From Toxonevra muliebris (taxonomy: Eukaryota; Arthropoda; Insecta; Diptera; Pallopteridae): DNA of 64,000 bases. A program made the position numbers and the translations under genes. The notes under the pieces are model-generated. The model was not told the origin of the DNA. It made no database searches and saw only the letters and a program-made list of their open reading frames with translations. Of this stretch, positions 1 through 12,895 are shown one piece after another; position 1 is the first letter of the stretch; each line of letters starts with the position of its first letter. The stretch spans positions 62,304,852 through 62,368,851 of the forward strand of contig OY829329.1 of NCBI GenBank assembly GCA_963691655.1, given 5' to 3'.

Positions 1-2368
1 ACAACTAAAAAAAAAATGCATAGGGCAGAAGGAAGGAATGTGCAGGAGGAAGTGTAGGAGCTACGAAAAACTCAGAAGAAATATGTTTTATGCAAGTGCT
101 CACAACCTACCAAAGCAAACCTTAGCAACCAGAAATAATGATGTTTAGTTGACATGGACAGCGGAAATATGGTGAGTGCGAAGAGAAAACACGATGGCTC
201 TTAGGTGATCCCATGCTACTTCCATATACCGCTATTAAACTCTCTACGCCACCCCGCGTGCTGCTTTACCAACTCACTCTATTGTATTCACTCCCCTGTA
301 GTCACAGCTACAGTTTTATCTTCTACCAGATATTACTCCATTTTTATACTCATCACTTTTTACTTAATTTTTACCACCTTCTTTCCTTTCTTCCTTCTTC
401 AACCAAGAGAAAAAAAACAAACAAACGTACGAACGAGCTAACGAAAAATGTAGAAAAAGGACCTTTCGGTAATTATTTATGCGCCTGCAAGCCAAAGTAA
501 ACACTTTTTTTTTGTTCGAAAGCAAAGCAAAGCATTTATGCTTTCTACTACCCACTGTCTTTACACTTTACACTTCTGCTCTTCCTTTCTCTTCACTCCC
601 TCACTGCTGCCGCTGATATGCAGCTGAAGTTGTTATCCCTTTTTTATTTTTTATTGTTTTTTATTTTTAGTATTATGCGAGCAAATTTTCAGAGTCATAA
701 TCCTTCGTGTAATTTTCAGCTTAATGATGCAACATTACAATGGACCAACGTAGGAAAAAACGAACGTATACGAAAGGGGGTGAACTGAAAGACTCTCTAT
801 CTATCTCTCTGTTTATCTGCCTGTTTGACATATAAACGAACAAACTTCTACAGTTTGTTGGCAGAAATAATGAATGAAGTAAAACAAATGGACAATGTAC
901 TAAATGGAAACTAACTCTGCAGAGTTCAGATCTGAACTGCAGAACTGTGCTGAGAAATATTCGCGTGTTATTACAACAAACTAATATATACATATATACT
1001 TACGAGCATGACGAAATAAGCTTTTAACGCTTTGGGAGTAACTCTTTAGGGTTGATGGCTGCGGGTATTCATTTTATATGGCTGGTGATACTCTATCTGC
1101 CTGTTGAGTGTTGCACTGGTGGCTGCCTTGCCCCTTTCTACACTTCACTCACTGAAAAATCAAGTTGAAAGTGAGAGAAAAATTAAACAGCCCAAGCAAA
1201 TTTTAAATTCTGAAAATTTCGGGTGTTATTAAACCTTTTCTGAAGTATTTTTTCAAGAAAATTTCGACCTCGCTTCATTTTCCGAAAAGTTAAGTTGCAC
1301 CATTTTTTAAATCATAGTGATAAAATTTTTGTTTTTTGTTTGAGCAAAATCGAATTTCAAAGATCTTCAAAACTATAAATTCAGAATCATGGGGAAACTA
1401 TTTTGGTTTTGCCAACATCTTGGTCTAAATTCCCAATGTATATTTTTGAATCAACCGCAAATTTGACAAATATTTTTCATTGAGTGAGTCTTATGCTCTT
1501 TTACTACAACTACATATATTTGACCACGTCAACCTCCTTGTGCTCTGCGCTTCCTTTTACTTACTTTTTTACACCTCTCCTATGCTTTTCATAACTTACA
1601 TACCAACAATTTTACTACTAGCATTAAAATGAGTTAAATATTTTATTGTTTTTATGGGTAAACAGTAAAAAGCAGTAAAATTATTTATTGTTCTTACTTT
1701 CAAGAGAATAAACTGGAGTGGGAAAAGAAAAGTTCCGCGAAAAAGAATAGCCCAAAAATGTTGGGCATTATTTTTACTTTATGGCAATGGGTAATAATAA
1801 ATTTGAAAATAAGCTAAAAATACGGGCAACTCATAATAAAAATGTAAAGCTAAGGGGGGTTTAGATTAAAGTATGAACAGCATTCATAAATATTACTTGA
1901 GTAAAAAAAATACAAATTAAAATTAAGCAACTTTATGTCCTTATAAAACAGGTACCTACTAGTTACTCCTTTCAACATGCTGACATATCTTACTGCAGCT
2001 ACATGACACTTTGACATTTGTTGACTCGTAAATTTTTTTTCATGCTAGAGAGCGGGATTTTCATTTCAATTCGCTTTGCAGACTACCCTTAATAATAACT
2101 TGCACCCTTCCTGTCCTACTGTTTGCAACTGTAGTTAATTTTGATTTGAATTGCTATAGAGACAAAGACAAGAAATAAAACCTTAACCAACAAAGCCGAT
2201 AAATTGTTTTGTTGGGTCAGCTGTGCATATTACACTAGGTAAAAGCCTTTTTTTTTTTTGCTTTGCTTTATTATTCTGGAGAATGAAAGAAATTTTTCTA
2301 TTTTATGTAGAGAAATTTAATTTTATTTATTAGGAGTACATTATGCACTCGTTATATGCATCTAAAAA
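1..2368. other. non-coding DNA, no gene seen
   Basis: AT-rich sequence with homopolymer runs. The only open frames are short (under 100 codons), low-complexity and overlap one another on opposite strands. I see no splice-supported exon, RNA gene or transposon end. It reads as intron or intergenic DNA. Confidence 0.6.
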
Positions 2369-3734
2369 TGAACTGAAACTGAACTGAAACTGAACTGAAC
2401 TGAAACTGAACTGAAACTGAACTGAAATTGAACTGAAACTGAACTGAAACTGAACTGAAACTGAACTGAAACTGAAACTGAACTGAAACTGAACTGAAAC
2501 TGAACTGAAACTGAACTGAAACTGAACTGAAACTGAACTGAAACTGAACTGAAACTGAACTGAAACTGAACTGAAACTGAACTGAAACTGAACTGAAACT
2601 GAACTGAAACTGAACTGAAACTGAACTGAAACTGAACTGAAACTGAACTGAAACTGAACTGAAACTGAACTGAAACTGAACTGAAACTGAACTGAAACTG
2701 AACTGAAACTGAACTGAAACTGAACTGAAACTGAACTGAAACTGAACTGAAACTGAACTGAAACTGAACTGAAACTGAACTGAAACTGAACTGAAACTGA
2801 ACTGAAACTGAACTGAAACTGAACTGAAACTGAACTGAAACTGAACTGAAACTGAACTGAAACTGAACTGAAACTGAACTGAAACTGAACTGAAACTGAA
2901 CTGAAACTGAACTGAAACTGAACTGAAACTGAACTGAAACTGAACTGAAACTGAACTGAAACTGAACTGAAACTGAACTGAAACTGAACTGAAACTGAAC
3001 TGAAACTGAAACTGAACTGAAACTGAACTGAAACTGAACTGAAACTGAACTGAAACTGAACTGAAACTGAACTGAAACTGAACTGAAACTGAACTGAAAC
3101 TGAACTGAAACTGAACTGAAACTGAACTGAAACTGAACTGAAACTGAACTGAAACTGAACTGAAACTGAACTGAAACTGAACTGAAACTGAACTGAAACT
3201 GAACTGAAACTGAACTGAAACTGAACTGAAACTGAACTGAAACTGAACTGAAACTGAACTGAAACTGAACTGAAACTGAACTGAAACTGAACTGAAACTG
3301 AACTGAAACTGAACTGAAACTGAACTGAAACTGAACTGAAACTGAACTGAAACTGAACTGAAACTGAACTGAAACTGAACTGAAACTGAACTGAAACTGA
3401 ACTGAAACTGAACTGAAACTGAACTGAAACTGAACTGAAACTGAACTGAAACTGAACTGAAACTGAAACTGAACTGAAACTGAACTGAAACTGAACTGAA
3501 ACTGAACTGAAACTGAACTGAAACTGAACTGAAACTGAACTGAAACTGAACTGAAACTGAACTGAAACTGAACTGAAACTGAACTGAAACTGAACTGAAA
3601 CTGAACTGAAACTGAACTGAAACTGAACTGAAACTGAACTGAAACTGAACTGAAACTGAACTGAAACTGAACTGAAACTGAACTGAAACTGAACTGAAAC
3701 TGAACTGAAACTGAACTGAAACTGAAACTGAAAC
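2369..3734. repeat. 11-bp minisatellite array, about 124 units
   Basis: The 11-bp unit CTGAAACTGAA repeats head to tail for 1,366 bp with hardly any substitutions. A few junctions carry an extra 6-bp ACTGAA half-unit (near 2475, 3005, 3465 and at the 3' end). Because 11 is not a multiple of 3, every minus-strand frame runs through the same 11-codon cycle and none contains a stop. This creates a 491-codon open frame of F, S, V and Q only, which I do not regard as a gene. The near-identity of units indicates recent expansion or homogenisation. Confidence 0.97.
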
Positions 3735-6700
3735 TTGGAAATGGCTATGGCTGGTCCAATTTTCTGGCTGTTTTTTATATACCTATTTATAATTTTGTAA
3801 GCCAATGTTATTATTATGCAGTTTATAATGATTATAATAATGTATTATTATCATGATTACGTGTAAGTTCTTGTCGTATCCTTGTAATGAGTTAATGTTC
3901 AAGGATTAGTGCGTGTTGATGCAATAATGATGTATTATAAACATGACGCTGTCACTGCTGCCTGGCTGCCATTGCCGCTGCTTGCTAAATTTCCTCGCTA
4001 AATAGTTTGTGTATTATAGCTATACATTAGAAAAATAACATGCAAGCATAAACACATACAAACCGTTATATTCCTTGAGCATTTAATAACGTAACGTTGA
4101 CTAATATAAAAAAAAAACATAAAGCATGACAACGTTGGCATTTTTAGTCTCGAAAGTTGATGTTGTTGGTGTCGTTTCTTGTGTTTTTTGTTGTTGCTGT
4201 TACTGTTGTAATATTTTTGTTAGTTGTGTTTAGCAACTTCTACTGCTGCTTTGACTGTCACTGCTGCTAAATGAGTGTTAATGTGAAACACGTTAATTTA
4301 TATAGCGTTGTTGTTGCTGTTATTCTAACTACGTCTACTGCCTTTACGTGTGCCTCATTTTCACTGCTGTCATTCCCGCCTAACTTCACAAGCACTCCCT
4401 CACTCACTTTCTCCTCACATTTCTCCTAACCTTCTTGTATATCTTAACATTTCAACTTAACCGCCCGCACTTCAACTGCTGCTGCTATTTCTGCTACTGT
4501 TACTTCTACTTGCTGTTGATGCGGTTTGATAACAAAATAAATTAAGATTTATGAGACTGGCAGCCAAGTAAAAGTTACTTCAGCAGCGTGTTCTTTTTTT
4601 AAGTATTCGGTCGTTCATAGCAGTAGATGATTGTATATATGTATATATAAATATATGTGTGTGAGTTTGTGTTGCTAGAAGAAGTTAGAAATACTTTTTC
4701 TTTTAGTAGCTACTTTTCTTTCATTTTTTTTTTGTTTGTTGTGTTTTTTGAAATAAGTGTTTCTAATTTTAGCATTATGTAAAATGATGCTAAAGAATTT
4801 CTAGCATGCTGGTGTTCGTTGTTTGATTGTGGTGTGGTGTGAGTTTATCTAACAATTTGGAAAAAGTGAATTCTTAAGAAATTTTATTTTTCTGAATATC
4901 AGTTATAAGCTTAAAATTTTGAAACAATTTATCATTAAGTTACCAAGCAATTTTTTTTTTTGTATTATTTAGCGCTGTATAAACTTTAACTCTTAATTGA
5001 ATACCTTCACTACTAGCATTTTTGAATAAACTTCTTCTTTCTTTTTCTCAAAAAATGTATTATTATTCGACAGAGATCGAAAGTGACATAAGCAGTGATT
5101 CCAATTTGTAACCTGCCTGCAAATAGTTTTGTATTTATATTTGGTAAGTATAAGATATGCTGCTTTAATTATATTGCCACTGCCATTTTCTCTTAGATTT
5201 GAATTAAATTTTGATCCATGAATCAATCATTGCATATTTCTAGGCTGTAAAAAGTGACCTCTTAACATATTAAATCTGCAAGTTTGTGTTGAGCTAGTTT
5301 CTTCCTTGGTAGTCTTAAATAGATTGAATATTTATTACTTCAGTCAACATCAAAGAAATTTCAAATAAATAATATTTCTAAATTTCTTTCTTTAAAAATC
5401 ATTGCATACATTTATAGGCATTTAAAAATCAAACAAAATCCAAAAAACCTCTAATAAGTCGGCAGTGCTTGAAAAGTCAAAAATACACACTGAAACACCA
5501 TCATCTTTTGTTGTCATACAAATACAAAAGAAAGAAGAAAAACAAAATATGTAAATTCAAGAATTTTTTGTGCACTTTAGAGGTTTCCTTGAATTCGCCG
5601 TAAAAACATATTCGCTTTTAAATTTTTAATGAGCATTAAAAGCTAAAAGCAACAACAGAAAAACACTGTGGCTATAGCAGGAAAGCAAGTAGGTAGGCAT
5701 CAGTAGTTATGTGAGAATAAAAGGGTTACATACTTCGTCTTCTTCTTCTTCCTCTGTTTTCTCTCTAGTTTTTACACAACTGAGGAGAATAAGTTTGTCT
5801 TTCTGAATGATTTTTGTGTGTGCGAGAAAGTTTCGTTGAGTTTTATCAATCAACGAAAAATTTAGCATGAACTCTCAATTTCTGTAGCTGTTGTTGTTGC
5901 ACACGACACACGACAGAGAGTCCTTCAATTGTCCTGAGTATCTCTCTACTGTGCACTCTCACGTCTACACCTGGCTGTTTTACAGCTTTTTATATTTCTT
6001 TTTTTTTTTTCTTTTTCTTTATGTTCTTTGCATTGCTTTCGATTAAATTTTTTTCATTCGTTATGCTCTGATTTCTTTTTGTTTTAGTGCGCATACTCTA
6101 TGCAGAAGTATTCCCAGAGAGCATGACATTTCCATTTTCCATATAGTTTGTCTGTTACGTACTCTCTTTCTCTCTTTCTACTCTTTATATAGTCTCTAGG
6201 AGAGAGTATTTTTTTACTCTTGCTGGGAATTTTCTACCTCCTGCTGTTATGGGATATTTTTCTCTAAAACTTATTCAGAGCGCACAGGAAGTAGAGATTT
6301 TCTTTTATTGCCCAAATTTATGACTTTCTTATTGGGTTTACCTAGCTCCTCACACATTTTTTTAATCGGATTTAAATAAAAATAATTAAAATAATAAAAA
6401 TATAACAATTAAATTGTATTAATATTTATTTCGTACCCCTTCAATTTGAAATTTATGAAATTTTCTATACTAAAAACCCTTTATCGGTGCTACTCATTAG
6501 CTCTTCTCATATATTGCCGCTGGTTTATATATCGTGAGAAATTAGTGACCATGCGAAAAACTCACTTAAATTTACTTTTCTTTTGGTTATTATTAACTGC
6601 ATAAAACAACAACACATTCTCATAGATATCATAAAACAACTGCAAACAGGCAAGCATGCAACATTTGCTGCATGCTTCATAATCATACCCGCAGTTTCAG

Positions 6701-7481
6701 TTCGCTCCACTAAAGTCACATCAACATTTCAACGTGCGCTCAGCTTACAAAGCATATGCCGCAACATTAACGTGGGAATTTATTGTCTCCTCCTCTACCT
6801 CATCATCAATAAAGATATGTGTGCATTGCGCAATCGTACCCTCTTCTTTTTCTTCCACAAATTCTACTTTTTTTTTTTTATATTACATACCGTGACGAAT
6901 GTAATTTTTGACTTAATAATCCCCAATCGGATATATGCATGCATTTTCTATTCAAAATTTTTGTTTCATAGATGCCTAAAGCCATCAGAACATAAACACT
7001 TCCTCCTGCAGGAATCATTCTCTCACAGAGGATATTACATTTATTTTCTTTCAACTTTTCTAGTTTGTAATGAATACCGAAATCAAAATAACTATTCATC
7101 AAGAAAAATTAATTTCTTTAGATTTTATATTTCTTTGTAAGGAATTCCTAAGAATTAAGGTCATAAATCTTTTAATTTTCTTCAAATTTCACAGCATGCA
7201 CTTGCGTATATATGTTTTTTTTTTTAAATTGCTTAAGAATTATTCTTCATTCATCATTTTAAGAAATTTCTTTATACAAAAAAAGGAAATCAATGATTTT
7301 TCTTTAAGACATTGAAAGCGAATTAATTTTAATTTAATTTTCATTTCTGTTCTGATACTAATTGCTTCAAAATTCAACACATTCTCAGTTCTAAATTCCG
7401 TCGGTCTCAATCAAAAGATTTTTACATAATGTGTATATAGATAAAGAAATCATCTCGAACATTCTAATTGAATATTAGTAA
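3735..7481. other. non-coding DNA with simple repeats, no gene seen
   Basis: Low-complexity insect intron or intergenic texture: TTGTTG/CTGCTG-rich stretches near 4140-4330 and 4470-4520, CTCTCT runs near 6160-6200, many poly-T tracts. The longest open frame (6583-7140) is rich in F, I, L and Y, has no recognisable domain and does not resemble a conserved gene. Confidence 0.55.
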
Positions 7482-7489
7482 CTAAAAAG

Positions 7490-8553
7490 CAAGACCGTAT
7501 TTAGGGGGGCAGGGGGGGAGGCGAGTTTGGGGGTTCTGACCCTCCGAAATGTGGAAACTTTATTGTAATTTTTTAGATTGATTGCCAATGGATGGAAAAA
7601 AAGTCAAAATAAAATCTATTTAACGATATTTTTTACTTCCATCCGTTTTTTATCTAAAAAGTCAAATATAAAAAATAAATTTGAAATCTTAGTTACACTA
7701 AGCGATCAAATTCGATTTGTTTTCTTCAACATGAGGTTTGACTATGGATTCAAGAAGAGAAGGTGATACTGAGCACTCCTGCATTCATAGTTTTTCAGTA
7801 ACTGTTTTTGATTTAAAGTTTCGTCCTGAATCAGTTTGAAAAGTTTAAAAATTAATAAAAATAGAAAAAATTATCGGATCCTTGTAAAATTAGACTTGCT
7901 TGAACCCTATTTTTTCCCAAAAACGTGACATGATGGGAAGTTTTTGACCTCAGATTCGTGTTCAACGTGAAAAATTCTTTCGCCAAAACTCCATCTTACT
8001 AGCAAAACCCATCTTAAAATTAATTTTATAACGCATTATTGCTCAGAGCACCACGACTAGCAAGATCTTTTTCAATGCTGTGACTTCACGAATTTAGGGA
8101 ATATAAGCCAACCTCATTCGGGTTCCTTATCATTGATAATGGTTCAAATTCCCAATGATGATCAAAAAATGAAAAAAATGAGCCTCTACTATTTTTGGTA
8201 ATTTTTTTGAGGTTGGGTACATCATCAGAAGTGGGAAGTCAATGAGTTAATGAAATTATGTTCCTTACGATAAAAAAAATGCACTAGAATGCACATTGAA
8301 TAATATTTATTTGAAAAAATGTAATTTGATTATTCTGGGATTTTTTTGTCACTTTTGGCCATTTTTTTGAGGTTAAGATTAAAAAAAAATCGGAAAATTT
8401 TTCCTAAAATTTTAATTTTATAGGGTCCATCAAATGTATCATTGATTTAATTTATTATATTTAAAAATCAGTTTGATAAAAATTATTTATGAATATTTTC
8501 TTCGAATGAAACCCCCCCTCCCCCCCCGAAAAAAATTTCTGGCTACGGCCCTG
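7490..8553 (+). mobile_element. hAT-type MITE, family 1, copy 1
   Basis: A 1,064-bp non-autonomous element bounded by a perfect 8-bp target duplication CTAAAAAG (7482-7489 and 8554-8561). An 8-bp duplication is the signature of hAT transposases. Its termini begin CAAGACCGTA and, read from the other end, CAGGGCCGTA. G-rich and C-rich runs lie just inside each end (about 7503-7520 and 8512-8527). It encodes no transposase. A full-length second copy lies at 33905-34944 and a truncated, reversed copy at 21590-22427. Confidence 0.85.
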
Positions 8554-8561
8554 CTAAAAAG

Positions 8562-9998
8562 TGTTACTATGTATAGAATTAATGAGGCATTAATAGCTTT
8601 ATAATAGCTTTGGTTGCCCAAGTCTTTGTATCTTTGCCGAATACTTTGGCTTGCTGCTTTACAACACAACGCTAAAAAAATTTGAAAACTATTTATTAAA
8701 AGATGCTAGTTTGAGGCCGTGCATATACTTGTATTGAAAAGGGACAAGGATTGGCAAGGACTTTACTTTGTATTTGTGCCCATAGAGCTACTCAGAGTCA
8801 CACATACGTTAAGTGCGGGGTTGTCTTAAGGTACTGTGTGTGTTTAGGGATCTTCTTCGAAAAAGATTTCGCAAGCTTAAGCTTTTTTATCTAGGTAGAC
8901 ATTTGTAGATAATCTATTTATCAGATAACCTACTGGGTTTGAATTTCTCAAGGAATTTTACATTTTGAGCACCATCAGGATAGTTTTGCTTTCTCCGGTG
9001 CTGATAACAGAACAACAATCGGTATGATGATGATATGAGAGATACTTTACTTACCTGTCTGTGTTATGGGTTCTTTCAACAGAGACTGCAGGAATGGTTT
9101 TTTAAGAATAGTTTAAACACAAAATTACTGGATTTCTGAATCTTACTCAAAATTTTTTGGATCTACATGAGCAGGTTGGCCTCGGCGAATTTTAAGTGAT
9201 GAAGGTTAATCAGCGAACCCCGATATGCCATGGCTAACGGTCACTATATTCTCCACCACCGTCCTCTGAATCAGGCTAAAGCGAATCGGGTTCCGTGAAA
9301 ATAAAGTCTCGAACAATCTCTGACTGCAACATGAAATCGTTATTTGCAAAGTAAACCGGCTGTTGGTTAGTGATGCCTTGAGTATGAATAATGTCCATAC
9401 TCTTCCTCTTCCCGAGCTTCTAAGGTTCATCAGTGAAACAAAGAAGTTCAAGGTTGAGATACCCTAGACTTTTCTTTTTCCCATTTATCCCCACATAACT
9501 TTCCTGTTTCTCTACTCTCTTCTACTGGTTCTATCCTTGGGTATAGCAAAGTGGTCCTCGTTGACTGAGTGCTTTGGTTAAGTCCAGCCCACCCACAACT
9601 CTAAACTCTAAAACCGGTCTTGGAACTACCGTGTCGGATATTGCTTCGATGTCGGCTACATTTTCCAATCATCATGGGCTCTTCGATCACCTCGAGGCTT
9701 CTTCAAGATTAGCTATATTATAACTTTTTGGAATCTTGGGCTGCACAGAGAACGAAGCCCGAGCTTAGGGAAATGTTGGGATCTATTTCCTTGAGACGAC
9801 CTCTAATTTCGTTTCGCGCTAGACTTTGGCAACCGCTCCACTATGGCACAAGCCACAAATTTGATGTTCCAATGTAGAAAAATTCGATCAGTTTTGTCAA
9901 TTGAACTATTTTAGCCAGCTTACTTGTTACTAAACTTACCAACAGATAGATTTATTTATATTCACATAATAAAGCATATCAGGCCAGAAAACCTTGGC
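8562..9998. other. non-coding DNA with a less AT-rich patch
   Basis: Between about 9000 and 9880 the base composition is less AT-rich than its surroundings, and short stretches read like decayed protein code on the plus strand (about 9600-9860). No frame stays open and I recognise no domain. It may be an old retroelement fragment; this is a guess. Confidence 0.35.
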
Positions 9999-10002
9999 TT
10001 AA

Positions 10003-10681
10003 GGGGGAAGGTCACTGTGACGGCTGGAAAAATGAGTGATTTTCGGGAATTTTTTTGATCTGTCCAATATAGCAATATGGGGATCGTTTTATATTCATTT
10101 TATTAAATGCACTTCCAACAATATTTCCATAAAATCTTTTTTAAAGAATAGTTGCCGTGGAGCCCGCAAATAATTTTCCCTCCATGGTCGCGCTGATTTT
10201 TCAAGAACGGATTTTCTGAAAAAAAAATTTTTAGGTTTTAATAATCTATATGAGTATAATTCTCGTCGCACATAACGTTTTTTTTTTTTTAAATTGGGGA
10301 CTGATTGAAAATTTTTTCATGTTTTCGATCTTTTTTTTGTTTCAAAAGAGCTTAAAAATAGTAAAAATCAAAGTTTTAAAATCGGCTACGCTCAACGATA
10401 GCCACTGCAAAGACGAACAAAACGAATAAAAAAAATTTGAAAAGCGGTTAATATTTGATCGAGTTATCGACGCGACCAGTTCGAAAAAAATCGTTTCGAG
10501 AAAAACGCGTTTAAAGTTTTCAGTCCATCTACTTCGATCGGTCTACTTACTATCAGTAAAATGGTTGTAACTCAGGCAATTTTTGGAATTTTGACTTGAA
10601 ATTTTGTGCACATATTCTTGAATGTATAAACTTTAATTTATGATTTAATTTAAAATTGGCCCGTCACAGTGGCCTTCCTCC
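10003..10681. mobile_element. TTAA-flanked MITE
   Basis: A 679-bp element with inverted ends: GGGGGAAGGTCACTGTGACG at the left and its near-complement ending at 10681. TTAA lies immediately outside each end (9999-10002 and 10682-10685). TTAA duplication is typical of piggyBac-type transposition, although the terminal G run is not the usual piggyBac CCC. The interior is AT-rich and non-coding. Confidence 0.7.
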
Positions 10682-10685
10682 TTAA

Positions 10686-12895
10686 GCTAGCTGAGAAAAG
10701 TCAAAGGCTTTATAAGAAGCGCCTTTATAAATAAAATTGTGCCAGGAGTTGACCGTAAAATTTAAAATCGCCTTTATTTTGATGATTAATGAGACTTGAC
10801 TAAGAAAAAAAAAAAAGAAAAAACGCAAGCTTAATTTGTAAATGCTTAACAAGTATGTGTAAATATATGAATTTAAGTTAAAATAATAGTCATTAACATT
10901 AAGAAAATTATATGTTTAGTAAATGCTTACAAATATACTTAAACACATTCCTACATTTGTCGGCATCTTTTGTAAACAATTTTGTTTTAATTATAACGAA
11001 AACAAAAAATATAAATTTATGTAATATATCGCACAAATATAATCAATTTATCGAGAGTAAATTTAATGCTTCATTGCGCAGTCATGGCAACAAATCAAAT
11101 GTAAAAACAACAACAGCAATGAAAAGAAAAACCAAAAAAACAATTAAAAGCATATGAACTGTCAAAACATTTTTAAAAAACCATTATTCAAATTGATAAT
11201 TATCGAACTGTCAAAGTTCAAACCCTTTTTTGTATGTACTTAGGTACATGTGTACCTACATGTGTATGTGTGCTGTATGAAAGTGTGATATGCGCAGTTT
11301 TAAGCTTTTAAGTTAATAAATCGCGCTCTCATACATACATCAAAAAACAAAACAATAGTAAAAAAATACCAGCAAAAAAAAAACAATAAAACAATTTACA
11401 AATATTTAACACACATTCACACATTTCCACATGAATGATGCGGCGCGAAGCTCTTGTGACAATGACGAAGCGAAGCAAAAGGGCAAAGGTGAGAAGGGGG
11501 AATTTGTAGTACCTTTGAGATACTTGCAGTGCCGGAATGAAATGAAAAACCTTCAAGCAAACAAAAAACACAAACTATAAGTAGTTGAAAAGATAGCGTT
11601 ACAAACAACTGCTACAAAAAAAAAAAAAAAAAAAGAGAACAAATTTCAAACATAAACTTCAAAACAAAAACTGGTTTCAAACCTTCAGCAATCAAACAGA
11701 AACAAAAACAAAACAACAACATCAAAAAAATAAAAATAAAAAGAACGCGCAACTTAAAGTTAGGGTTAAGGTAAGAAAAAAAAAGTTTGGTATGTGTATG
11801 TAAATAATTAATGAATGAAGATGGGAACTTGGCTGAAGAGGAAGTGGTCGTCGCTGTCGATGGTCGATGGCAAAAGAAGCAACAGCAGCAGCAGCATACA
11901 GCAGTAAAAACTTTCAAAAGCCAAGCACAAAAAACTACAAGAACAACGAATGTCTTAAAGAAATAAGAACCATAACAGCAATAACAACAGCAAAAACGTC
12001 TACAAAGATCGAACAAACAATGAAGTGTATAAGAAGAAAAGATAAAGCAAAAGAAGGGTCTTTATTTAAGTGGACAACGGCAACAACAACAACAAACACA
12101 CAGGCAAACACTTGTCTACATATAAGAACAGGTTAAGTGACGAAGAACCTAAGAAGGTAACCTAGCATCATCTACCAGAGATGCAGCAAAATGCAGCACT
12201 CAGGATGCAACACACACACACACAATCATGAAAAAACAAGAGTTAAAGATACGCTTGCGTAGCGTGTACAAAATGAAAAACAACAAAAACCAAAACGAAT
12301 TGATTGATTTTCATGAGAGTGCAACGAGAGATAGAGAGAAAAATTACTAATTCCAGTTAAAGATTTTGATGGCAATCATACACTCTAGAAATGCTCTGCT
12401 ATAATGTTTCGTGCTTCTGCCAGCAATATTTCCAATAACAATAATAATAACAACAAACAAGCAAGCTGAGTGAGTGAATGAGTTCACTCAGCAACATAAA
12501 CAACAACTTTAAAAGGTAATTTGCACTATTGCTCTTGCTGCATACTTTAGTATCTCTCACGTACTCCAATGTATCTGGAACTCTTTTCTCAGAGACTAAT
12601 TTCAACCAACCAACCAACCGGTCATTTTCTCGTGCAATTTAAGTTGTTGTTTTTGTATTACTTAACTTCGTAGTGCTGCGTAAAAATTGTACTTCGTGCC
12701 TAAAGAGGGTTTGCTCGCATGCTCAATAGATAAACATGTTTACTCTCATAAATTCTCTCTCTCTCTCTCATACACTAACTTTCATATGCAAACAACAAAT
12801 GTACAAAGAGACACATACAAACTAGTGCCACGGTTGGCATGCAGGCACGCAGCATGCAGGGAAATACCAAACAGGCAGCAGGTTCCTGTGTGAGC
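10686..12895. other. non-coding DNA, A-rich and CAA/CAG-rich
   Basis: Long A-rich tracts (11340-11400, 11615-11760) and CAA/CAG-rich sequence (11870-12100) give spurious low-complexity frames on both strands. No domain, exon pair or transposon end was recognised. Confidence 0.5.

Noticed and set aside
2330..3805. 491-codon minus-strand frame of repeated F, S, V and Q
   Set aside because: It is the translation of an 11-bp satellite whose unit lacks stops; no signal, domain or codon pattern indicates a protein.
6583..7140. 185-codon plus-strand frame
   Set aside because: Composition is that of AT-rich non-coding DNA (F, I, Y, L), no domain, no supporting splice sites, and a competing frame lies opposite.
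11612..12016. 134-codon minus-strand frame rich in C and F
   Set aside because: Arises from CAG/CAA and poly-A tracts read in reverse; no fold or motif.
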